DNA from: JAWLEV01 sp041685915
GTDB taxonomy: Bacteria > Chloroflexota > Anaerolineae > UBA1429
Reading direction: 5' to 3'
DNA: 20,662 nt
NCBI GenBank assembly: GCA_041685915.1
Contig: JAWLEV010000049.1
Span: 1 to 20,662, forward strand
Below, in pieces: positions 15,827 through 20,662 of this stretch (positions are counted from its first letter, which is position 1; each line of letters starts with the position of its first letter). Under the pieces are notes generated by a model that ran no database searches, was not told where the DNA came from, and saw only the letters and a program-made list of their open reading frames with translations. A program made the translations under genes and the position numbers.

Positions 15827-16529
15827 GGGTTTACACGTGGCCTATGGGGCCATTCGGGCGCTTCAGGGTATCAGTTTTCACATCGAAGAGGGAGAGATCG
15901 TCACGCTGATCGGGGCCAACGGCGCGGGCAAGAGCACCACGCTGCGTACCATCTCTGGGCTCCTGCGGCCGCTCGCTGGCGATATACTTTACAAGGGCGA
16001 GAGCATCACCGACGTTCCCGCCGAACGCATCGTCAAGATGGGCATATCCCAGGTCCCCGAGGGGCGCCAGATCTTTTCCACCCTCACCGTTAGGGAGAAC
16101 CTGGATATGGGCGCCTATACACGCCGGGACAGGGAGGGCATACAGCGTTCCATGGAACGCGTATTCTCCCATTTCCCCCGTCTGCAGGAGCGGCTGGGGC
16201 AGTTGGGAGGTACGCTGTCGGGAGGGGAGCAACAGATGCTGGCCATGGGACGCGGTCTCATGTCCACCCCCGATCTTCTCCTCCTCGATGAGCCGTCCAT
16301 GGGCCTGGCACCCATTCTCGTGGAAGAGATCTTTGAGATCATCGAGCAGATCAACGCCCGGGGCACCAGCATCCTGCTCGTGGAGCAGAACGCGGCCATG
16401 GCCCTCTCTGTAGCCAGTCGAGGCTATGTGTTGGAGACGGGAAACATCGTCCTGGAAGGTACTTCTCAGGAACTGCTGGAGGCTCCGCAGGTACGCACAG
16501 CCTATCTGGGCGAGGGAGGGCACATATAG
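15810..16529 (+). CDS. livF: Branched-chain amino acid ABC transporter ATP-binding protein LivF
   Basis: The 239-residue ATPase has Walker A GANGAGKS (35-42), the LivF-typical GISQVPEGRQIFSTLTVRENL, signature LSGGEQQMLAMGRGLM, Walker B LLLLDEPSMGLAP and LLVEQNAAMAL. GAGGAGG at 15793-15799 inside livG serves as ribosome site for the ATG at 15810. It is the last gene of the liv operon. Downstream lies only a 34-bp gap before the convergent Excalibur-protein gene; a weak dyad GCTCC (16550-16554) / GGAGC (16568-16572) is the only terminator-like feature I see there. Confidence 0.96.
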   Translation: MLLEVEGLHVAYGAIRALQGISFHIEEGEIVTLIGANGAGKSTTLRTISGLLRPLAGDILYKGESITDVPAERIVKMGISQVPEGRQIFSTLTVRENLDMGAYTRRDREGIQRSMERVFSHFPRLQERLGQLGGTLSGGEQQMLAMGRGLMSTPDLLLLDEPSMGLAPILVEEIFEIIEQINARGTSILLVEQNAAMALSVASRGYVLETGNIVLEGTSQELLEAPQVRTAYLGEGGHI

Positions 16530-16563
16530 TGGGGAGAGGATAGGGAATAGCTCCTTCCATCAT

Positions 16564-17547
16564 CTAGGGAGCCCCGCGTAGAATGAGGGGAAGACACAAC
16601 AAAGCGGTGTCCACCCCAATCTGCGTCGGCGATGGCGTCGACGTGCTGGTCGCCGAGGGGAGCGACTCGCAGGCGATCCCATCCCCGTCGCCGTCCAGCC
16701 GATGCACATCCCCCGCCCCTTCGAAACAATAGTCAAAGCAGGCCTGGGCCTCCTCCTGAGTGGCGAAATGGCTGCAGTTGTAGCGATCCTTATCACACAA
16801 GCACACGCCCTCCTCCTCGGTGGGTGTCAGCGTATGTAAAGGAACCGATGCGTCCGTCGGCGTTGACGTGGGCGATGGCGTGCCCGTCGATGTCGGAGGG
16901 AGGGGCGTATCCGTCGGCGTGACCGTAAGGGTGGGCGTATCGATCGCGGTCGACGTCGGCGGTGGCGTGTCGGTCGATGTCGGAGGAACGGGCGTATCCG
17001 TCGGCGTAGAGGTGGGTGTATTGGTCGCTGTCGACGTGGGAGATGGCGTGCTGGTGGGTGTGGATGACGGCGTACTGGTGGGCGTAGGAGTGGGATAGGA
17101 CCAAGCGGCGAGATCGATCTCACGCAATTCACTACCTGGGGCCCAGATTGCGATGCCCGAGCCCTCGATCACCGTCGCTGCATAACCATTGACGCGAAAG
17201 GCGATGGGATCCCCGTCCCCCGCCCCCTCATCTATATCCTCGGTGTCCGGATCGTCCCCGTAGACGCGCATGATGCCCCACTTGCCAGGCGTTTCCACGG
17301 TAAACGTCCCACAATGCACGCCGTCGGGATCGTAGGCGTCGATTACAGCTCCTTCTGGAACCGGATCCCCATCCAGAGTGGAATTGTCGCTGCAAAACGC
17401 GCAGTATATGTCCGTCTCTATGACCTCGTGCAATTCCCGCTCGGCCAGGATATCCGGCAGGAGGGCGCCTAGAAGAAAGAGGAGGAGAACCGCGCACACC
17501 TTCTGTCGCGCAGCGAACGGCGACCCTGTGGGGGATAGGCTAATCAT
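16564..17547 (-). CDS. Secreted protein with Thr/Pro linker and Excalibur calcium-binding domain
   Basis: The 327-residue product has a signal peptide (hydrophobic stretch about 16-33). Next comes an extracellular beta domain (about 45-140) with GAVIDAYDPDGVHCGTFTV and a run of acidic residues, DDPDTEDIDEGAGDGDP. A low-complexity linker of about 90 residues of TPTSTPT type follows. Then an Excalibur domain (about 245-292) has paired cysteines and the loop DGDGDGIACESL, which binds calcium in EF-hand fashion. After another short Ser/Thr/Pro linker the protein ends with LCLPLILRGAP. The ATG at 17547 follows GGAGGAG. Excalibur domains often accompany secreted nucleases, but no nuclease domain is present here. 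Function unknown; surface location inferred. Confidence 0.85.
   Translation of the reverse strand: MISLSPTGSPFAARQKVCAVLLLFLLGALLPDILAERELHEVIETDIYCAFCSDNSTLDGDPVPEGAVIDAYDPDGVHCGTFTVETPGKWGIMRVYGDDPDTEDIDEGAGDGDPIAFRVNGYAATVIEGSGIAIWAPGSELREIDLAAWSYPTPTPTSTPSSTPTSTPSPTSTATNTPTSTPTDTPVPPTSTDTPPPTSTAIDTPTLTVTPTDTPLPPTSTGTPSPTSTPTDASVPLHTLTPTEEEGVCLCDKDRYNCSHFATQEEAQACFDYCFEGAGDVHRLDGDGDGIACESLPSATSTSTPSPTQIGVDTALLCLPLILRGAP
16840..17100. repeat. Low-complexity repeat coding the Thr/Pro/Ser linker
   Basis: On the minus strand this stretch codes imperfect repeats of PTSTPT, TDTP and PPTSTxTP units. The DNA is a degenerate hexamer-like repeat (for example GTCGGCGT, GTGGGTGT words), prone to slippage and length variation. 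Confidence 0.8.
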
Positions 17548-17589
17548 AGGGGCTCCTCCTCGAACGAAGGGATATACATTTTGAAGCCC

Positions 17590-17618
17590 ATCATAGCAGA
17601 GCCAAGGGGCTGCCGCAA
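17590..17618 (-). promoter_or_regulatory. Putative promoter of the Excalibur-protein gene
   Basis: Minus-strand TTGCGG (17613-17618) and TATGAT (17590-17595) lie 17 bp apart, about 43 bp before the ATG at 17547. Confidence 0.65.
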
Positions 17619-17621
17619 GTG

Positions 17622-17651
17622 AAAAACGCCCGGCCCACGATGCGCGCCGGG
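17622..17651 (-). terminator. Terminator-like hairpin in the divergent spacer
   Basis: Read on the minus strand, CCCGGC (17651-17646) and GCCGGG (17634-17629) form a stem followed after two bases by five T (17626-17622). No minus-strand gene ends here, so it may insulate the Excalibur-protein promoter from leftward transcription, or be coincidence in GC-rich DNA. Confidence 0.4.
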
Positions 17652-17662
17652 ACGGGATCGGA

Positions 17663-17691
17663 TTGACCTCCCCCTCCTTCTCCTATATGAT
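17663..17691 (+). promoter_or_regulatory. Promoter of the sugar-isomerase-like gene
   Basis: TTGACC (17663-17668), 17-bp spacer and TATGAT (17686-17691); start near 17698, about 43 nt before the TTG start codon at 17741. Confidence 0.75.
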
Positions 17692-17740
17692 TCCCCCTTG
17701 AGACGGCGGATATCATGAGCATAAAAGGAGGACTCTTCCT

Positions 17741-18661
17741 TTGAAGATTGGCTTTGGCACGCAGCTGTGGCTGCGCGACAATCACTATGAGAACTTTTAT
17801 CGGATGTTGGACGAGATGTCCCTGGTGGGCCTGGACGGATTCGAGATGTGCTATCCCTTTCTTGTCGACTGGTATGAGGGACGCCCCGAGGAACTGCGTC
17901 ACCTGCTGGACATGCACGATCTGGAACTGGCCAGTTACTATACCGGGGTGACCTTTTACGATCCCGAACGTCGCCAAGAGGGTGTGGAGGAGGTCAAGCG
18001 GCGCTGCCGCTTTGTGGCCGAACTGGGATACGAGTGGGCCCTGCTCGACGGGGGGCGCAAACGCCCGGACATCTCGAAGGAGGAACTGGACGATCAGATA
18101 AAGTTGATCGCCGAGACGGCCAACGCCCTGGGAGAATACGCCCACTCCTGTGGCATCAACCTGGCCTGGCATCAGCATTGGGGCAGCATCTTTGAGTTGC
18201 AGGCTCCCTTTGCGCGGCTCATGGAGCGCACGGACCCCGACCTGGTGGGCTTTTGCTGTGATGTGGGCCAGTTGGCCCTGGGCGATTTCGACGTGGTGGA
18301 GACGGTGGAACGTTACGCCCAGCGGATCACCTTTGTTCACTATAAGGATGTGACCTTTGCCGGGCGTCCCGAGGGCGAACTATGGCCCGGCGGCGTGGTG
18401 GCGCCCACGGACGGCGGCGCCTACGGCGTGGACTCGTGGGGACGCTGGGTGGAACTGGGGCGCGGGGTGGTCGATTTCCCCGCCGTCACCCGCGTACTGC
18501 GGGAGGCAGGATACGACGGCTGGATCGTGGACGATTTCGACTTTAGTTGCTATCGTCCGCGCACATCGGCCAAGGCATGCAAGGACTATATCAACCAGGC
18601 CCTGGGCCTGTGGGGCGAGCGCGACAGGCGGCGGGGCATCGCGCCACAGACGGCGGACTAG
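17741..18661 (+). CDS. Sugar phosphate isomerase/epimerase family TIM-barrel protein
   Basis: The 306-residue protein fits the xylose-isomerase-like/AP-endonuclease-2 TIM barrel family (IolE, UlaE, IolI relatives). Family-type elements are INLAWHQHWGSIFEL, the metal-site strand GFCCDVGQLALGDFD, ITFVHYKDV, the stretch LGRGVVDFPAVTRVLREAGYDGW and the final strand WIVDDFDFS. The last strand ends with Asp residues where family members usually have the metal-binding Glu (VEQD type). The start is TTG at 17741, supported by GGAGGA eight bases upstream and no better ATG. It would act on a sugar, inosose or keto-sugar phosphate in the cytoplasm; the substrate cannot be read. The neighbouring metallo-hydrolase is probably co-transcribed. 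Confidence 0.85.
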   Translation: MKIGFGTQLWLRDNHYENFYRMLDEMSLVGLDGFEMCYPFLVDWYEGRPEELRHLLDMHDLELASYYTGVTFYDPERRQEGVEEVKRRCRFVAELGYEWALLDGGRKRPDISKEELDDQIKLIAETANALGEYAHSCGINLAWHQHWGSIFELQAPFARLMERTDPDLVGFCCDVGQLALGDFDVVETVERYAQRITFVHYKDVTFAGRPEGELWPGGVVAPTDGGAYGVDSWGRWVELGRGVVDFPAVTRVLREAGYDGWIVDDFDFSCYRPRTSAKACKDYINQALGLWGERDRRRGIAPQTAD

Positions 18662-18723
18662 GACACGATTCCCGCCTTCACATCTACTATAGGATCTCGG
18701 ACTGAAATCATGGGGAGGACACA

Positions 18724-19455
18724 ATGGATCAGACCATCACCTGGTTAGGACATGGCTCGTGGAAAATGACGACGCCGCGGGGCACCATCATCTATCTGGA
18801 TCCCTGGATCACGGACAATCCCGCCTGCCCCATGGCGCTGGACGACATCGACGGGGCCGACATCGTCTGTGTGACCCACGGGCACAGCGATCACCTGGGC
18901 AACGCCATCGAGATCGTGCACGAGACGGGGGCCACATTGGTCACCCTGCCCGAGGTGGCGGCCTACTGCGACCAGCACGGTATCCCCTACGACGATAACG
19001 GCGGTTGCGTACATACGGGGGGCAGCGTGAAGCAAAAGGATGTGCGCATCCACGCCGTCTTTGCCCTGCATAGTTCGGACATTATGGGGCAGGAATACGT
19101 CACCGAGGGGGAACTCATGCCCGGCTCTGGCACCTGCGGCATGATCCTCACCCCCGACGATGGCACGTCAGTCTATTTTGCAGGGGATACGGGCGTCTTT
19201 GGAGACATGGAACTGATCGGCAGACTCTATCATCCCAAGGTCGCCGTGCTGCCCATCGGGGGCAAGTACACCATGGGGGTCAGGGAGACGGCCTATGCCA
19301 TGGAACTACTGGACAGCCAGATCCTCATCCCCGGCCACTATGATACGTTCCCTGGTCAGGAGGCCGATACCGACGAACTGATTCGCCAGATGGCCGTGCG
19401 CTGCCCCAGGGCGGAGGCGGTGATCCTCGCGCCGGGAGAATCGTACACAATATGA
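18724..19455 (+). CDS. Metallo-beta-lactamase-fold hydrolase, UPF0173 type
   Basis: The 243-residue protein has the UPF0173 opening ITWLGHGSWKM, the metal motif THGHSDH (His52, His54, Asp56, His57), a further histidine in FALHSSD, the FAGDTGVFGDM strand and the C-terminal IPGHYDTFPGQEAD. This places it with the UPF0173/UlaG-like branch, whose members hydrolyse small esters, lactones or phosphodiesters; the real substrate is not known. The ATG follows GGGGAGG. The 62-bp gap after the isomerase gene has no convincing promoter or terminator, so the two are likely one transcript. An acid/sugar lactonase role beside a sugar isomerase is possible but unproven. Confidence 0.9.
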   Translation: MDQTITWLGHGSWKMTTPRGTIIYLDPWITDNPACPMALDDIDGADIVCVTHGHSDHLGNAIEIVHETGATLVTLPEVAAYCDQHGIPYDDNGGCVHTGGSVKQKDVRIHAVFALHSSDIMGQEYVTEGELMPGSGTCGMILTPDDGTSVYFAGDTGVFGDMELIGRLYHPKVAVLPIGGKYTMGVRETAYAMELLDSQILIPGHYDTFPGQEADTDELIRQMAVRCPRAEAVILAPGESYTI

Positions 19456-19460
19456 CATCG

Positions 19461-19478
19461 ACGGCGCCAAAGCGCCGT
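19461..19478 (+). terminator. Short hairpin after the metallo-hydrolase gene
   Basis: ACGGCGC (19461-19467), loop caaa, GCGCCGT (19472-19478), 5 bp after the stop codon. No T tract follows, so it may stabilise the 3' end instead of terminating. Confidence 0.45.
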
Positions 19479-19488
19479 ACATCAAGAC

Positions 19489-19527
19489 GCAAAAGGCCTC
19501 CAAGGTTTCAAAAACCTTGGAGGCCTT
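19489..19527 (-). terminator. Convergent-gene terminator, 16-bp perfect stem
   Basis: Arms AAGGCCTCCAAGGTTT (19493-19508) and the exact complement (19512-19527) enclose a 3-nt loop. Read leftward the stem is followed by TTTTGCG, ending the pyruvate-kinase-domain gene. Read rightward it is followed by TTGCTG, so it may also stop the rightward pair. Confidence 0.8.
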
Positions 19528-19554
19528 GCTGAGACTGGAGATCGCTCGCAGCTC

Positions 19555-20109
19555 CTAAAAGTCCCGCGGCTTGCACAGGATCTCGCGTACCTTGATGTCG
19601 AAGAACTGCTTGGAGGGCATGGTGCGGACGACGATGGCCGTGTCCGCGCCACGGCCCGTGCCGGCCACGGCGATGACGTCCTCACAGGGCACGAGGCCCG
19701 CATCGGCGGCCATGGCCGCGCACTCGACGGCGACCTTCATGCCCTGACCAAAGATGCGCAGGACATCGGCCACCAGATCCTGATGGGAGTATCCACCATA
19801 TTGGTCGCCGATGGCCGATCCCAAATTGTGAAAGATCATGGTACCGGTGAGCACTTTTCCTCCCGCCGCCTCGATATCGCCACGCACGTCCTCGGGCATC
19901 TCCTGAGCTCCCGGTTGCCGGAACCCGGTACTGTGGGTAACTGCCACCACGTTCAGACCGTTCTGAGAGAGCATCTGGGCCGCCTTGAGGCCCGTGTCGC
20001 CCGTGGTGGAGGCCACGACGACGTGCTCAATACCCCGCTCCAGCGCCTCCCCGCGGACTATTTCCAGCACTTGCTCTGTATTCTGCTTGCCCTGTCGTTC
20101 AAAATACAT
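19555..20109 (-). CDS. Stand-alone pyruvate kinase C-terminal (alpha/beta) domain protein
   Basis: The 184-residue product corresponds to the C-terminal allosteric domain of pyruvate kinase without the catalytic barrel. Visible are a Rossmann-like start HVVVASTTGDTGLKAAQML, then VVAVTHSTGFR and the final VIAVAGTGRGADTAIVVRT. Such isolated domains are annotated in many anaerobes; their job is not established. The ATG at 20109 follows AGGAGGAGGG at good spacing; the longer frame to 20199 would run through the intergenic hairpin and is unlikely. It lies downstream of the aldo/keto reductase on the same strand, with a strong dyad between. Confidence 0.85.
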   Translation of the reverse strand: MYFERQGKQNTEQVLEIVRGEALERGIEHVVVASTTGDTGLKAAQMLSQNGLNVVAVTHSTGFRQPGAQEMPEDVRGDIEAAGGKVLTGTMIFHNLGSAIGDQYGGYSHQDLVADVLRIFGQGMKVAVECAAMAADAGLVPCEDVIAVAGTGRGADTAIVVRTMPSKQFFDIKVREILCKPRDF

Positions 20110-20152
20110 GATGCCCTCCTCCTTTCTGCAAGATGTACAGATTCCGAATAAC

Positions 20153-20190
20153 AGGGCAAAGGGGAAGGCTAGCGCCTTCCCCTTTGCCCT
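20153..20190. terminator. Large perfect inverted repeat between the reductase and pyruvate-kinase-domain genes
   Basis: Arms of 17 bp, AGGGCAAAGGGGAAGGC (20153-20169) and its exact complement (20174-20190), with loop tagc. It begins 12 bp after the reductase stop. There is no T run on either side, so it is either a weak terminator or an mRNA-stability or processing hairpin in a shared transcript. Confidence 0.7.
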
Positions 20191-20202
20191 ATGCCTCATT
20201 CG

Positions 20203-20662
20203 CTATCCTTGCATCGCCTCCAGACACGCTTCCAGGGACTGACCCTGGCCCAGCACCTCGTCGATATGTACCATCCACTCGCTGATGGGTATTCGCTGAG
20301 GGCAGGCTTCCTCGCACTCGCGGCACTGCACGCAGGCGGAGGCCCTCTCTTCCTCCGACATCCCGTCGTACCTCTCCCGCATATCGTCCAGGACTTTGTA
20401 CATCACACTCTGGTTCAACATGCCGAGCAGCCGGGGAATATTCAACTCGTTGGGACAGGGGAGGCAATATTCGCACTTGGTGCAGGGAATGGGGGACAGT
20501 CCCCTATATTGTTCCCGCACCCGCGCGATGACGTCCAGTTCCTCCTGGGACAACGAACCCACGGCCGAGGCGTCGGCGCTGGCCACATTTTCCCTCACTT
20601 GCTGCATGGTGCTCATGCCGCTGAGCACCACCGAAACCTCGGGCTGGTTCCACAGCCACTGC
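20203..20662 (-). CDS. Aldo/keto reductase with C-terminal 4Fe-4S domain (partial, 5' end outside the window)
   Basis: The frame is open to the right edge; 152 residues are present. It begins inside the end of the aldo/keto reductase barrel (WLWNQPEVSVVLSGMSTMQQV, the usual last strand and helix). Then come two cysteine clusters: CTKCEYCLPCP and CVQCRECEEACPQ. The pattern is that of ferredoxin-like 4Fe-4S binding, known from the Fe-S aldo/keto reductase family (PF00248 plus a C-terminal ferredoxin-like domain). It should be a cytoplasmic oxidoreductase using an Fe-S centre in addition to or in place of NADPH; substrate unknown. A GTG at 20631 should not be taken as the start, because the homologous sequence continues upstream of it. 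Confidence 0.88.
   Translation of the reverse strand, partial: QWLWNQPEVSVVLSGMSTMQQVRENVASADASAVGSLSQEELDVIARVREQYRGLSPIPCTKCEYCLPCPNELNIPRLLGMLNQSVMYKVLDDMRERYDGMSEEERASACVQCRECEEACPQRIPISEWMVHIDEVLGQGQSLEACLEAMQG

Noticed and set aside
17663..17740. ATG at about 17715 as an alternative start for the isomerase gene
   Set aside because: It is not in the reading frame, and the GGAGGA ribosome site is placed correctly only for the TTG at 17741.
1..20662. CRISPR array, tRNA, insertion sequence or prophage
   Set aside because: No regularly spaced direct repeats, no tRNA cloverleaf with CCA end, no transposase or integrase motifs and no phage structural genes were seen on either strand.

Overview
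The window reads as a piece of a bacterial chromosome, most likely from a member of the Chloroflexota (Anaerolineae-like). This is inferred from gene style: a secreted protein with a long Thr/Pro linker and a C-terminal LPLILRG motif, an ArnT-like membrane glycosyltransferase with a C-terminal beta domain, a 4Fe-4S aldo/keto reductase beside a stand-alone pyruvate-kinase C-domain protein, and a type-A RNase P RNA. No phage, transposon, CRISPR or tRNA signal was seen. Coding is dense, and most promoters that can be read are of the sigma-70 type with 17-bp spacers.

Layout. 1-94 is a stack of three inverted repeats. 144-641 (-) is a pentapeptide-repeat protein and 756-2660 (-) a GT-C glycosyltransferase. 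From a shared divergent promoter region around 2733, a MacB/LolCDE-like permease and its ATPase run rightward (2782-4725). Next is an acetate module: acetyl-CoA synthetase (4859-6856) and a SatP/YaaH acetate transporter (7052-7648), separated by two RNA hairpins, one a terminator. Then come an HtrA-type protease (7928-9172) and the RNase P RNA gene rnpB (about 9284-9684), each with a readable promoter. On the minus strand, a ComEA-like DNA-uptake protein and an unrecognised conserved-looking protein form a pair (11058-9679); the last gene converges on rnpB and overlaps its 3' end.

A complete branched-chain amino acid ABC transporter operon livK-livH-livM-livG-livF follows (11474-16529). It has a leader of about 215 nt with several hairpins and an attenuator-like hairpin after the binding-protein gene. 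A secreted Excalibur-domain protein lies convergent to it (17547-16564, -). A sugar-phosphate isomerase/epimerase-like TIM barrel and a UPF0173-type metallo-beta-lactamase hydrolase form a rightward pair (17741-19455). The right end carries a stand-alone pyruvate-kinase C-domain protein (20109-19555, -) and the C-terminal part of an aldo/keto reductase that runs off the window (20662-20203, -).

The functional picture is a heterotroph taking up acetate and amino acids, with ordinary envelope maintenance. Nothing here is an obviously new defence or mobile system. The points most worth a second look are the structured liv leader, the acs-satP intergenic RNA structures, the rnpB/gene overlap, the Excalibur protein with its possible C-terminal sorting motif, the Cys-rich tail of the ABC ATPase, and the large insertion in LivM.
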